Below are positions 32,601 through 45,361 of a stretch of 64,000 bases of DNA, one piece after another. This DNA comes from Tetmemena sp. SeJ-2015 (taxonomy: Eukaryota > Ciliophora > Spirotrichea > Sporadotrichida > Oxytrichidae), in the NCBI GenBank assembly GCA_027382625.1, contig JAJKFJ010021767.1, positions 206,942 to 270,941 on the forward strand, written 5' to 3'. Below the pieces are notes generated by a model. The model ran no database searches, had not been told where the DNA came from, and was given only the letters and a program-made list of their open reading frames with translations. The stretch's first letter is position 1. Every line of letters starts with the position of its first letter. The position numbers and the translations under genes were made by a program.

Positions 32601-33377
32601 TTTTATTTACCACCTATGTTAACAATTGAGGAACTTGAGAATTTACAAAAGCAGCAGATGAAGGAGATGGTGATAAGTTTCGCTCTGCAAATAAGAGAGC
32701 AAAGAAGTGATTGTGACTGCCCCAGTATCCTGATCGCTGAGGACGATGAGTTTATCAAAGTGATAACTAAGACTATGCTAATGAGTGTGAAGTTCCAGGT
32801 ACATGATGTTGGCAACGGCTAATAGGCAGTAGATGCGATCGAAGAATAGGAGATGAAGTGTGATAAGTGCAGAGGCTTTTTGATAGTTCTGATGGACTAT
32901 GACATGCCGATACTCAATGGAGTGGAGGTAAGTACTGCTCCTATTATAATATAATATTTATTCATAATTATTAATATAGGCGACTAAGAAAATCAAACAA
33001 ATGGCCGATGAGGGTAAAATCGTAGATGTGCCCATCATCGCAGTGAGTGCCTTTGTGGCAAGTTAAGAAATCGATCGCTGCCTCAACAGTGGCATGAGCG
33101 ATTACAGTAAGCTCATTTTTATCAACTCATTACTATTCTATAGTTTCGAAGCCATTTAATCAGTAAAGACTGTTTAGTGTTTAACTATTTAAGCTTTTAG
33201 AATATTGAGATATTTATTACGGTTAGTGTATTGTTAAGATGGATGCCCTTGAAACTCTCAGACATGCTTGAGGGTGACGAGGGTTTTGATAAATAAGACT
33301 CTGAGGAGGATGAAGAAATCGAGGACTCTTGCTCCTCAGAGAACGAGGCCTCTGAATCCCCCCTCAAAAACTAATGA
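29621..33377 (+). CDS. Long disordered protein with C-terminal response-regulator receiver domain
   Basis: ATG 29621 (MTFRQDKRSVSKNQYSYS after removing a CTACT-bounded IES) leads into about 900 residues of S/N/Q-rich sequence. This includes basic stretches (KNKRKLTAKKKKSLKN) and a possible membrane helix (LIFILMIIITIIFDYF), although frame assignment there is uncertain. The C-terminus is a clear receiver: SILIAEDDEFIKVITK (acidic pocket, near 32738), LIVLMDYDMPILNGVE (phospho-acceptor Asp, near 32890), VPIIAVSAFVASQEIDRC (switch Thr/Ser, near 33040) and SKPFNQ (conserved Lys, near 33149). An acidic tail (DKQDSEEDEEIEDS) ends at TGA 33375-33377. Being downstream of a receiver-less kinase suggests a phosphorelay partner, or one split or hybrid gene 177 bp apart. 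Confidence 0.75.
29673..29699 (+). other. IES, pointer CTACT
   Basis: CTACT at 29668-29672 and 29695-29699 bracket a TA-repeat. Removing 27 bp joins NQYSY to SSFIMPKDLKF in frame. Confidence 0.65.
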
Positions 33378-33586
33378 GCGGAGAGAAGAGTTTATAGATA
33401 TGTATATGCCTCATCTTAACTAATAATAAAAATACACATATAACGATTAAGGTCACAATGGAAATGACTGTTATGGCTTTAACATTCTTTATTTTATAAT
33501 TACAAATTAGTTACTCCATTTCTACTTCCTCAATTAAGAATATTTCATAAATTAGGTGTCACTTCAAAGTAAAATGACATTAAGAT

Positions 33587-35903
33587 TCAAAACTAAAAGG
33601 CTTTAATGTACTTTGAATAGACTCCACTCCTCAAATTAACTTTGAGCATTAAATCGCTTGTGGAGGCATTTTATTTAGAAAATTTCTTGATCTTTTTCAA
33701 ATTAGTCACGTTCTGCAGCCTTACTTAGTCGTCAGTGACTCTCTCCCTTAAGAAGCTTCTCAGCTCTTAATAATTCTCTTCTTCCTCTTCTATTTTATTC
33801 TCCTGATAGGAATCTCTGTTGTTCTAAGCGAAGTAGATCCTCGTTTCATCACTCGGGTTCGGATCTACTACCTACACTCCTTGCATGTGAGAGTTAATTT
33901 CGATGTTGAATGACCTCAGGTCTATTATCTAGTTTTCCTTTTCCATGAAGGTTCCAGAGTGAAGGCTAAATTATAAAATTGGTGTTAATGGTTGAAATAA
34001 GTTTTTCTAACAAGTTCCATTTAAAGGCTGATATTCTCAAAACTTTATTTAGACTCGTCAAAGCCTTGAATAACTAGGCTGTCTCTAGTTTCTAGGTACT
34101 TGGGCTCTTCTTGCTAAAAGCTTCTCTCGCTGTCTAAAAGGATATTGCTCTCCCTATACCCACTGGATATTATAAAGTTTTAGATTCTACTTATATTGAT
34201 AATAGATATAGATCGCTATTTCTTTCTCTGCTCGAGACTTCTTTGCTCGTCTTCCATTAGCTCTCACCTCAGCAAATCGTAACCATCACCCATCTTAAAC
34301 TCATTAACTCTCCCGCTATCTCAAAAAAATACATAAGCATACTTAATTCTTATCCTCGCCCCTCATATTCCTTTAGGCCTAACGCTAGATCACAAAAGCT
34401 CTCTCTTTCTCAGTTCTCTGAGAATAAGCTAAGTTTGAGTATCTAGAGGAGTCAGCACTATCCTCAAAAGTGAGCTTAACTGCTCTTGGGTCACTTAGCT
34501 AGAGTGCTTTTTGCTCTGAGGTTGGATCTAGAATCGCTAGACTAGCTTTAAGGCTGGGTGGCTCGACATATTAAGGTTGAATCGCTTGCAAGTTTTAACC
34601 CTGAGTAACGACCTTAGTATTTTTCAAGCCAAAATCCCTTTCATAATTATTCTTCAGCTTGTCTAGATTAGCTTATGGAAGGTAGTTTGCATTCTCAATC
34701 TTTCTCTCGCCTTCACTTTACTCAACTTGCATCTATTCAGACAGCTTCTACTACTACTGCTATTTTTTAAGTTGATCTTGCATTAGGAAATAGTTCTAAT
34801 TGTTCGACACAGTGTCAGTTATCAGCTTTACTTGACCTTCTGAAACTTAGACATTGGAGATTCTTTCAAAGTCAGCCTTTTTAAAGTTGAGATTAGACAC
34901 TGAGGCTCGCATTTGACCTTGGATAGTGGGAATCTATTTCCCTTGCAAAGAGCTTTTAAGCTGTTCTGTCTGCTCTTGCAACCTCCTTGTCTCTTAACGC
35001 TAGACCTGATCTTTCTAGATGAAAACATTTTGTTAAAGTGGTTAAAAATAAGAGATTCAAGATGAGGTTAAAACTTATTAGGTTGGAACTCTTCCTCTTC
35101 TAGAACGTAGGAATTCCTAGCCTCTTTTCCTCCTAGGGATTTATTGCTCTAGGATTTTTAGAGAAGCCAGTCTTTAGATTAGAGAAGATCCCCTCCCCCA
35201 GCGTAAGATTTCCTTGACAAAGCCATCGCTCCATTAAGACCAAGATTATCTTTCTCAGACGCTAATTTTTGTGCAAGATCATTTTCTAAAGTCAAGTTTG
35301 AAGAGCTGTTGCGCTTGTTCTTCGAGTTCTATTAGTCTAGCCAAGTAGGGTTTTCAATTTTGCGGATAATTCTTGCAGGTTGAGCCTAAAACTCAGAGTT
35401 TAAGTATGTTTTTTTTTCTTTATAACGATTAAAGTTGCTTACAGTGGTGTTAATTTAATTATCTTATGACTTCAAATTACTGAAGATTACTTTAATAAAG
35501 AACGGCATTAAAATTAAGATCTTTGAATTCTGCTGCTGCGTTTACACTCCAAGCTTGGATATCCTTTCTTGGAACTGAGACTGAAACTGGTTGGTTGGAG
35601 TCTGCGCTGACTACTTGCTTTATTAGCTCTTTGCATCTATCTCACTCTGTATTTCAAGCATCTTTTATGCCCTCATGCTCTATAAAATATTCTTAAGTCA
35701 AGAGAATAATCCATAATGGATTCTTAGAATAAAAATAGTAAACAAGCCTACTTTTCTGGACTCAAACATGCTTTTGAGGTCAGAGATAGATTAGGGTTTG
35801 GCCTCGGACTCGACTATGGATTTTTTATCAGACTAAAGATTGGGTTCCACATAAATTAGCTGCTTACTTGACTAGCCTATTATGAATTTTACTATTCTAG
35901 CAT
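33587..35903 (-). CDS. Coiled-coil hypothetical protein
   Basis: ATG 35903 opens MLEQQNSQQASQVSS. Frames then carry EPNLQSDKKSIVESEAKPQS, a helical run (QKMLEIQSEIDAKSQQSKQS) and long Q/K/E-rich coils (YFLMQDQLKKQQQQQKLSEQ, ELMEDEQRSLEQRKKQ). The C-terminal part is more structured (SFNIEINSHMQGVQVVDPNP, NYQELRSFLRERVTDDQVRL, LKVNLRSGVYSKYIKAFQF) and ends at TGA 33587-33589. Frame changes near 33980, 35030, 35420 and 35720 mark introns or IESs. No family is recognised. The repeated S-x-Y/S-N motifs and coil suggest a structural protein. Confidence 0.65.
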
Positions 35904-36795
35904 TTTATGAAGATTATAATTGCATTAAAAATTTCAGGAATGAAAATATTTGGCGAGGCATTACCCCTCAATATATAAACTAAATTCTAGTTATAAAAAT
36001 TCATTATAAAATAGTCTCAATTTGTGCAAATTTTTTTAATAAATAATCTCTCTTTTTTAACACATCACCATCGATTTTCCTATCTTAAAAATATTAAATG
36101 AATCTAAAAAGAAAATGTGGATATATTTGCATAAAAAGTAATTAAATCTAGGGCTTATATTGAAAAGTAGTTTCGATTATCTGTGATTGCTCTCATAAAA
36201 ATGAAAATTAGAGCACCTTATGTCTCCACGAGAAACATTATTTTCCACCTTGAACCAATAATAAATAATTTCAAAGCTATAAATTACCGCTAAAAAAAAG
36301 AAAGAGTTTAATCACCCAAGAATTATAATAATTTTGGATTTACTTTAGACAAATGGATTTACTTAAAAAATTTATAGCTTGAAACAAATCAAACTTTATA
36401 ATTATAATAATCTCTGAAGGATTATAATACCGGCTCAAATTATAAATCTTTAACACCGATTTTTTTCATGTGAACACATTTGGAATATTACAGATGAGGA
36501 TTCTATTAATTTTTATTTTTTTGGGAAAAATATATGCTGGGGAGAATTTATTACTTTAGTTTAAATGGAAGGTACATCAATCGATATGATTTTTTTCAAA
36601 AAATTCAAATCAATTATTGTTAATAAAAATTTACTCTCAGAATTGCCAAAAAAGTTCTTTTGAAAATTACTTGTAATGATGATGAAAAAGAATCTGTTTA
36701 GATAATTTAAGGTGATTCATCATTTATCTCTTTTAAAGTATATTTTGAAATATAAATTACATTGTTGCCTGATTAAGTTTCCATTATAATTAAAA
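35904..36795. other. AT-rich DNA without a gene
   Basis: 892 bp of very AT-rich sequence lie between two divergently oriented genes. I find no coding-like frame in either code, no inverted-repeat element and no tandem repeat. It may contain both promoters plus germline-limited DNA. Confidence 0.55.
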
Positions 36796-38233
36796 ATGAA
36801 AATTAAGCCAACATGGTAAGTTGATCTTAAATAAGGAAAGTTTGATAGATCAATAATCCATACTACTATATTTAGTTTAGACGTGATCATTTATTCAGCA
36901 TCTCTCTATGCTTTGGGTGAAGTCTCAAAGGGCTGGTTTGATCTTTAGTACGTGCTACTCTCATTTTATTGCTTCCCTCCCTTATCTAAGATTCATGTTC
37001 TGATCACTTTATAGAGAATGCGCGAAGCCCCTAAATCTATGGCTTCTAGTTTCTTCACTCTCTCTTATAGTGTTTCGAGCCATGCACTTCTTAGGGCAGT
37101 ATATTTAAAAACAGACTACGAAAGATAGCTTGACTCTCCTACTTTTGAAAGAGCATATGAGTAGTTGAATAATAGTAAGGAATCAAGGGGTGAGAGAATC
37201 AAGAGTGTCAAACTCAGACGCATCAGTTTCTTACTGGTATGGATTATTTATCCTTTCTTTTGTGCTTGGAATTTATAATCTCGCTCTTTAAATAAACAAA
37301 ATATATTTGGACCACAGTCGGAACCTCTTGGTTTGTCTAATCTTCAAAAGAAACCCCTTAATGTGTAAGTTCATTAACACTTATCTATTTTCACTTTAAA
37401 GTCCCTCCTACTCGCTTTCTATATTTTAGCTCTTAAATTCTCTTTTGTAGTTCAAAGATATCGAGCAGTATTCATTCTTGATATTCTGGCTAATAGAGAG
37501 CTATCTGCTTTCCCTTTGCTATCTCTTGCTGTTGCTGGTTTTGTATTGCTCCTAGTAGAAAGGACAAGGAGATGCAGCACACTATCCTTCAGATGCTTAG
37601 GAATACCAATATGGGCAATAGTGAAATTGATAATGAACTACTGGAGAATGCGCGTGCAAATATTCAAGAAGAAAGTTAGAGGAAGGAAGTCACCATTAAG
37701 ACGCTTAACTAGTACGGCTTGTTCAATCTTCAAAGGGGGATTCATCAAGCTGAATTTAAAAGGATCAAACTTGTTCTTAAAGTGTTAATGCGTATAAGCA
37801 TATGTAAATAATTGTTCTCTACTAAGCTTATCATGACTCAATTGGCTTTAGCAGATGCAGTATTTGCTTGAAGGACTTTTAGGATTAGAAAAGAGTGAAG
37901 TAGTTCCCCTACTGCGAGCACTTGTTTCACATAAACTGCTTAGATCTGTGGATGAATATCGAGGCCAATTGTCCAAACTGTCTGATTTAGTATCATAATG
38001 CAGTCTCACAGGAGTATGATCTGGCCTGTCTTGTTATAAAAGCACAGCTTTAAAATCAAGATATAGAAAGGGGAAGCAGTGGATCGGATAGCAGAGTTAC
38101 ATACAACAAGCACTATCAGATCATACCTAAGTCACAGCTTTTGCAACCTCCTATGTCTCGCATGAATCTTAATGGAAATGGTCCTGGAGGAGTTATGCTC
38201 AACACACCGAGGCCTTAGCAAATTTAATTATGA
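36796..38233 (+). CDS. Multi-pass membrane RING-H2 E3 ubiquitin ligase
   Basis: ATG 36796 (MKIKPTC) is joined by a 60 bp GT...AG intron (36816-36875) to LDVIIYSASLYALGEVSKG. Hydrophobic segments follow: WFDLQYVLLSFYCFPPL, then WLIESYLLSLCYLLLLLVLY after another gap. The cytosolic part (IDNELLENARANIQEESQRK) precedes a complete RING-H2: CSICLKDFQDQKRVKQFPYC, EHLFHINCLDLWMN and ANCPNC (about 37856-37980), with the C-x2-C, C-x-H-x2-H-x2-C and C-x2-C ligands. It ends at TGA 38231-38233. Such proteins usually ubiquitinate membrane or ER/endosomal substrates; the substrate here is unknown. The join just before the RING (37790-37855) is an intron or IES whose exact edges I could not fix. Confidence 0.82.
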
Positions 38234-38734
38234 TGATTTATCATTTAATTAGAGATTTTAAATGCAAAGATTCAACGTAAATAACTAAATGCAAGTACTT
38301 GCAGAGCCTCTCCTTTAGTAATCATAATGATTATATAAAATAAATGGGTGAAGTTATTCTATCGTAAGTTTTCAAGCAATAAAGTTTACAGTGTTATCTT
38401 AAACTCTTACTTTGATCACTAGGAATTATTTTTCTCAAGTACTCTTCTTTTTAGATATTAAAATTTGATATTTGAGTCAAATAAATCTAGTGAGTTGTTT
38501 TAAAAGGCAGAAGTGGTATAACTTTTAATGAAATAAATTGAGAACTTGAGTAACAGTCCTTATTTAAATAAGATAACGAGCCTTTAATTACTTAGTACCT
38601 AGTCTAACTAATTTGAGAGATAAATAAAACGAGGAGCAGCTAACTCCAACTATTTACCTCAAACTCCTTCTTCAATTTAGCATTCTGTATAATTTTCCTA
38701 GTTTATTTTATCCGGTGTAGTCTCATAAATCAGC
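38234..38734. other. Convergent intergenic region
   Basis: 501 bp of AT-rich DNA separate the RING-H2 stop from the hybrid kinase stop. No supported gene or repeat is present. Confidence 0.5.
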
Positions 38735-41700
38735 TCATATATCATCCTCTGCAAAGACCTTATTAAGTATACGGTCGATGTCTTCTTATTTAAAAGGCTT
38801 AGTTAGGAATTCATTTATTCTAGTCTCAGAGTAAGAGTATAAATATTTATGATGAATGAGTGAATAATTCATGCATGCATTTTAGAAAGTAGTTTTTCCT
38901 GAATTTGGAATCCATATCTTCTCCAGTTATGCAGGCTATGTAAACCCGTGGCTCGATATTATTCTGGTCTTCAAATTCTTTTATAAGAGCTGCCGCCTCC
39001 AAACCTCCCATCACTGGCATGTTTAAGTCCATGAGGATAAGTTAAATTCAAAACTTAGTGCATTATTAAATTCAATCCTAATTGCGAAGTTAAATGCGGC
39101 TGGATCATTTCTGTAAAAATCATATGCGAGCTTCCCATTGCTCTTTTGGAAAATTCCTATGTTGTTTCTCTTGACTATATCGAGTGAGCTCAGTAGGGCC
39201 TGATAAAACATGAGATTCATTTCCTCATCGTCCACAATTAAAATGCCCTTGAGGTTGAAAGTCTCTTGCTTCTAAAAGTTTAAGCTGCTCTCCTCTTTGA
39301 TAGTGAAGAAGCCAAGACCAGGCATCAGACTGCTGCCCATAGATGAAGTTGGGTTCCTTTGATGTTACAAGTTATTTAAAATCGACTGCCTCTCCTATCT
39401 TGAGATGGAGATCTTTCTCGCTTTCTCTCCTAACTTATTAGGCACTTGTAAGGAGTTTTTATTACCTTAAAAAATTAATGAAGACAAGTTTAGATCTTCC
39501 ACAGATAAAAAGCTGCTCAATCTAGATGGCTATTGAGGAGCTAAGTTAGTATTAGAGTTATGAAATGGAATTCCATGAAGACTGTTTAAATTCTGTCCAC
39601 TACTTCCCTTTAGGAAAATCGAGTCTTCAAAAAAGCTTTTATCATATTCCCCAGACATGCCCTTTTGGCTCTTTAGATTAAAGTTCGGAGTTTATATACT
39701 GAACTGTGGTTCAGCAATAGCAGTTTTGCTATTGTATCTTGTGTTATCTCTTAATCCAGAGCTTCTAGGGCCTGAGACTACCTCTCCACCTACACTGAAA
39801 TTGGAGTCTGAGTTTATTATTCCCGTGCCTCCTACATTCACTTGAGCTGAATTTAGTCTTTCTTTCCGTGTTAAAGTTCGAGCAAGAGGGTTTTAGCTGT
39901 TGAAATTGTCAAGTCTATTTACGGACAAGAATTTAGAGCCCACCATGAGATCTTGGAACTTTCTACTCTGTCTAAGCTTCAGACTCTTCATCTTATTCTA
40001 CTTTCTTTGTATTATTTGAAAAATTAAATTGCTTCTCAAATCTATACACCTTCTCCTAATAAATTTTGACTATAAGTGAGGAAGTAGGGATCTCTCATTA
40101 CTCTGTATTTCTTGAAGTAGATTCTTGATGAGTTCCTATCTAACAGGCTTCCTATATATGATAACTCTGTTCTCCATGTACTTCTTGCGAGTGCGTGCGT
40201 CAAATTCAAAGTTAGAGAGTATGATCATTGTCATAGATTTATTAGTCTTATGTTCTATTTCCTTTCCATAAAATTAAGTAATCTTTATTTACATAGGATA
40301 TAAGATGTTTCTCAACTAGAACTGTAATAAGTGCTGTTTTGAAATAGATTATTAATTATATTCCCTAAATTTTACTTTACTTTATACTTTTAAATAATCT
40401 TTACTACAAATTTATTAAGACCTTCTTATATGACACAAGCTACTTCACAGTATCTTATTGAGAAAGACTGAATTAGTCAGTATCGATGATGCAGACGTTG
40501 AATTTATGCACATATTGCAACTTCTAAACAAATTCGTCATAGAACTTAGCGAAGTAAGCGGAACATGACAGCTTAATCAAAAACTTCTTGAATATGTCCC
40601 TATGGAACTCATCTTTAAAATGAATCCATAACTATGATAGAGATTAAATTTTAAGATAAATCTTATATCAGTATCAGTACACTAAGTTTGCTTAAGTTAG
40701 CTTCAAGTTTAGGAAGCTACTAGCTACTCCGGTTCCTTCACTCTAATTTACAGTTAGTCCTTGCACTGGTATGTTTATAGTAAAAGTTGTACCCATACTT
40801 GCCTTACTCTTAAGGCTAATCTTGCCTTGCATTATTGAAATCAATTTTTTTGTGATCCAGAGTCCAAGTCCAGTACCTCCGAACTTTTTCTAAATACTGT
40901 TGTTTGCTTAGCAGAAAGGGTTAAAGAGCTTCTTCTACTCTTCTTCTTCAATACCTATTCCTGAATCTTGAATGACAACTTTTAAGATTCCTGTTTGAAG
41001 TTTACTATTGTTGAAGTATTTAGGATCACTGATTTGAGAAGGCATGTTAGTGAATGGGATTCGCTGATGAGAGGAAGTTCTCGCTATCAGATCTGGTGAG
41101 AGACGGAAGGGATCTGAGCTCTTCATCTTTGTCTAATGGAAGTTATCACTCTGAGTTTGAATTTATCTCCTTATATCCCTTTCTCTCATAACCACTAACT
41201 ATTTAAAAGTTCTGAATATAATGGATTCTTTAAGACACTTTCTTTTCAGAGTGGTGACGATTTGGAGCACCAAAAAGCTCACCCTAAGCTACCCAATCTC
41301 TTTTCCTCTTCGAGCTCATTGGAAAATCTTAGCCCCTTATCTTGGCTGTATTCATATTGATTTGAGATTGCAGTTTACTCTCCTCTTAATCTAAGAACAC
41401 CACACTTGGCATCATCAAGTCCCTCCCAGCGCTATTATTGTTGTTATTACTTCCACTTTCGTTTGAGACCTGAGGGATGATGTTCAGATTTGAGTTCGCT
41501 TAAGAAAACGGTATAGGTAGAAGTATGTTGCCTGAGGAGGAATGATTGTAAAAGTGAGGCTACAAACATTGAGGGTGAGAAATTATCTAGGTGTGGTGGT
41601 AAGATTGCTAGTGAGAACCAAGCTGGTGGTTTTGAGTAAAATTATTCTAAAAAACGACGTCAAATTCTAAACCATCTTGCTAGTTCGAAGGTGAAACAGT

Positions 41701-44700
41701 CTACTGCTACTGATTATTTACGTGTTACTCAATCGCTGACAGATCTGAGACTGTTTGATCTATCTTCATGATGCTGCTAGTTTTAGCTCTATAAAAATGT
41801 TAAACCACTTAAGCCTATATGGAATCTATTGTTCATCACACTCCTAGAGTTGCGGCTTTGAATGCTTTAGTTTAAAGATAGGTTTCGGCTTTGTTGCTAA
41901 AATTTTAACTTTAAAGCAGTAAATTAAGAATGCTATGTGTTTTCCTGCTACAAATATTACATTGCGTCGTTATTTTCTATCTATTGATCTTGGATTTGGT
42001 TTTCACCCTTGGATTCCTCTTCAATTATGATCTCTGCTCCTTATCTCCTTCGAGTTGGAAGCTTGTCATCCTCGCTAATGTCTTCATCTTCGGGAAAAAT
42101 AATGTTCAAACACAGCAGCATTTAATAATGGAGGAACTTGGAAAGGATCATTCTAAGCCATTATTAAGGGCTTTGAAAATTGAGGAGGCTTTGTTAGCTA
42201 CTTTAGAGAGCCTCTAAGTTGGGAACCTTGGGCTTTAAGATTTGTGAACCTCACGCTAGGCACATCCTCATTCATCATTTCATCAAAGCCAAAATCTGTC
42301 TCTGATCAAATTCAAATAAGCTTTTACATTTGAAAGACTTAAAAACCATCTTCAAATTAAATTAAAAAATATCTGTCGTCAATACTTAATCTAATTAGAA
42401 AGACTTTAAATCTTCCTTCTAATTTTAGCTAGGATGATTTATTTGATTCCGCTCTTCCTATAGCGCTTAAGATGTAAAAATAAACTTTTCAAAGTTGAAA
42501 AGAAGTTTTATATTAAGATTGCCTCTATCTTTCCATTACCGAGCCTCCAAAATCTGGGGCCATATCTAGAGCATCAATCTCCTCTTTTTAAAGTGGACTT
42601 CCCTATCTAGATTGGAGTTGCTAGCTTTTGGAGCGAGAGTAAATGCATTCACCCTGAGTAAAGAGATAGTGATTTGTGTGAGGTGAAGAATTCTAGAGCA
42701 AGCCATCAGGATTACAAGAGCAATTTTAATGAATAGCCAAACTATAAATTCAATTTCTGAGATTATCTAACTAAGAGTGGCTTTTCTGTAGTCTAAATCG
42801 GCCACTGCCTGCTACTTTTCTGTTTGGCTTTTGATTACCCAATTATTTCTTTACAAATATATTTTGAGATATGGATTACTGTCCTCTCCTGTATTTCTGT
42901 TGAGAGCAGACTCAGCAGCATTATTTATTGAATCTCGCTTTAGACTCTCGATAGTTTAACAACAAACTTAACGGGAAGAAATAAAGGCTTGCGATAAAAG
43001 GCATTTTCATCTATTTACTACTGTTTTCACCATTTTCTAGGTTCTACATCAAACTGAACTAGTTTATGGGGACTGTGCTCCCATTTAAAGTATAAAACAT
43101 TATGAAATTAATAATGATGATATATTTTCCATTGATGACTTCTCTGGCTTGGATCATACCGGCCAAGTTATGTGCTTAGAAGGAGGGGTATTGAGGGTTA
43201 CTACCGCTACCACTGCCACTACCGCTACCTCTCCCACCTATTTAGCCATTCTAAGCGATGCCGCTTTAATTGCTCGCACTCTAAAAAGTTTGCTACCAGA
43301 GCTACGGCTAGGGGAGATAAATTCCAGCTCCTATCTTTTAGGTTCCTAAATGCTCAGTAGGTGTAGTAATTCCGACCCCTAGTTGATGATAATGGCCTGC
43401 ATTCAAATTATGAAAGGGAGAACTCTGCGCTTGTTACTACAGTTATTGCTGTTATTAATATATTCTTGAGTTTTAGATTGGTATGAATAAATAACAAACA
43501 TCAATTACTATTTCAACTGCGTATGAGAGTAATTTAAGGAGGAGAAGGGCTTTAAATTTGAGAAGGGTAGTGAGACTGCATCAGCATCCTCAAGGCATCG
43601 TTTCCATCAAGCGAGTTCGGAACTCGGCTTCCTGGGCTCTGCGATTTCTAGCTAATTTATTCTTTTCCAAGGCTTGGAAGGTTTTCCAAAGTTAAATTCA
43701 ACAAGTTATAAAGTAAATAAGTTTAAAAGTTCCGTCATAATACTAGCTCTGAAATATTTATACACTTAAATTTATTCTTCTTAAAAAATGAAACGGATCC
43801 TGCAAATACTGTCGGGAGATATGAGGCAAAGACCATTTGAGATAATTATTCTTGAATATCTGCCGAGGTCTTTCAACTCACTACTGTTCTCACTGTCATG
43901 ATATTTAAGAAATCTATAATTAAAAATTTTATTTCTTATAATGACTGGTAATGTTGATGAATTCAGGTGGGGACCTATCTGCAAAGTAATCAGGTGCAGA
44001 GTTCCTCTTCATAAGCTGTTTGTAGCGGCGGCGAGTTTCTACAGGGGACTGATTGTTAGGTGGAATTTCCATTCCGCTACCTCCTGTCTAGCTACCTCTT
44101 ATTTCTCCCTATCTATTCAACTAAATAAATACAAAATTTTCCATTCTCATTACTTTCTTAATTTTATTAAGGGGTATAATTGCTTTTTTACCTATTGCTT
44201 TAACTGGTGAATTGCTTTAGTTCTAATTTTCCTTAATTTAATCGGGAATAAAGTTAACTAGGACGCGCACAAAACCCTCGTTCGTAAACTTGACAGCATT
44301 TGAGATCAGGTTTAAGATTATTTATGTGAAGCGCTAGTTGTCGATATTAACGTAGTCTGGCACCTCCGGTGCGAAGTAATATTTCAGCTCTATGTTCTTA
44401 TTCTCAGCTTTTAACTTCACCAACTCATTTATTAACTTCTTAATTTGAAGATGATGATTATGTTAATGTTTATGAGAGATGTATACATTCTAATATACTT
44501 TATACTCCATGATATTCTTGAGTGAGTTTTGCAGGTTGACATATTGCTAATCAAGTTCAATTTTATTGGCCTCAAACTTGGCAATATCTAATATGTTGCC
44601 AATTAAGTTCATAAGTATGTCTGCTGAATGTTTGGCGATAACTAGGTTTTATTTGTCAAAAACGGAGAGATTTTTGCTCTTGGTGAGTAAATCAACTGCG

Positions 44701-45180
44701 CCGATAACTGAGTTGAGGGGCTGCCTTAATTCATGAATCATTGCCGCTGATGTGAGATCTTTTTTGTGGATCTCCTAGCGCAGCCGCTCTATCTCTGAGA
44801 TAAAGAAAATTGTTGTGCTATTTGACTAGTCATGGACGGCCATCGTTATACTCACCAGCAAAACTATGATAAATGACACACCTAGACTGATTCAAATAGA
44901 AAATTAATGAACTATTTATTTCATCATTGTGATTAGAATATTTGATATTCTAAATGATTGACTTGAATTGAAGAATGAAATTGTTGAAATCGGGCAGCTC
45001 CAAATTCAATTTTTAGCAACTAATGCTGAGTTCCTCAAGAGTGATAAGAGTTAAAAAGAAAACTCTCAGAAAAATTCGTATGTCTTGGATCTGATGCCAC
45101 TTAAAACCTACAAACACCAAGTTCGATATTATAGTTAAGAATTATGAGGATTTAGGAATGAAACATTAAAATTACTCAGA
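38735..45180 (-). CDS. Very large hybrid histidine kinase with a split HATPase domain and a receiver
   Basis: The 5' part has a membrane helix (VSFIIVLLVSITMAVH), then HisKA with H-box AAMIHELRQPLNSVIGAVDL (His codon at 44733-44735), FEANKIELDQQY, and the HATPase N-box ILNLISNAVKFTNEGFVRVL (near 44300). Coding then continues on the same strand through about 3.2 kb of Q/N/S/G-rich sequence (for example GGRGSGSGSGSGSNPQYPSF and RSVMNNRFHIGLSGLTF). The remaining ATP-binding boxes follow: KVVIQDSGIGIEEEE (G1), KKLFNPFCQANNS (F) and GGTGLGLWITKKLI (G2), near 40980-40830. The C-terminus is a receiver: GILIVDDEEMNLMFYQALL, MDLNMPVMGGLEAA (phospho-Asp near 39020), VYIACITGED and TKPFKQEDIDRILNKVF, ending at TGA 38735-38737. 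The 5' end is not fixed. Many frame changes mark IESs. Confidence 0.75.
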
Positions 45181-45361
45181 AGAGGATTTTAATTATATTC
45201 AAAAGTTTAATTCAAATTAATATTTTTCTATAATGGTTACACTTTAAATAATTTAAAATCATATACATTCAATTAAAACCAAAGGATAATAGGCATGCTA
45301 CGATATATTGTTAGTTTATCATAACAAGATATGATTACACTTCCTTAAATTATTGTAAGGT

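Noticed and set aside
41930..42217. 95-codon plus-strand open frame that looks like membrane segments
   Set aside because: The opposite strand reads as the polar spacer of the hybrid kinase (EEESKGENQIQDQQIENND and onwards). The hydrophobicity is an artefact of reading Q/N/E codons backwards.
42480..42770. Plus-strand frame KLFKVEKKFYIKIASIFPLP and onwards
   Set aside because: The minus strand gives a more natural low-complexity frame (SSPHTNHYLFTQGECIYS, then EEIDALDMAPDFGGSVME), continuous with the kinase spacer.
43149..43360. Thr/Ala-rich plus-strand frame (TTATTATTATS)
   Set aside because: The minus strand encodes GGRGSGSGSGSGSNPQYP in the kinase spacer; the plus frame is its complement.
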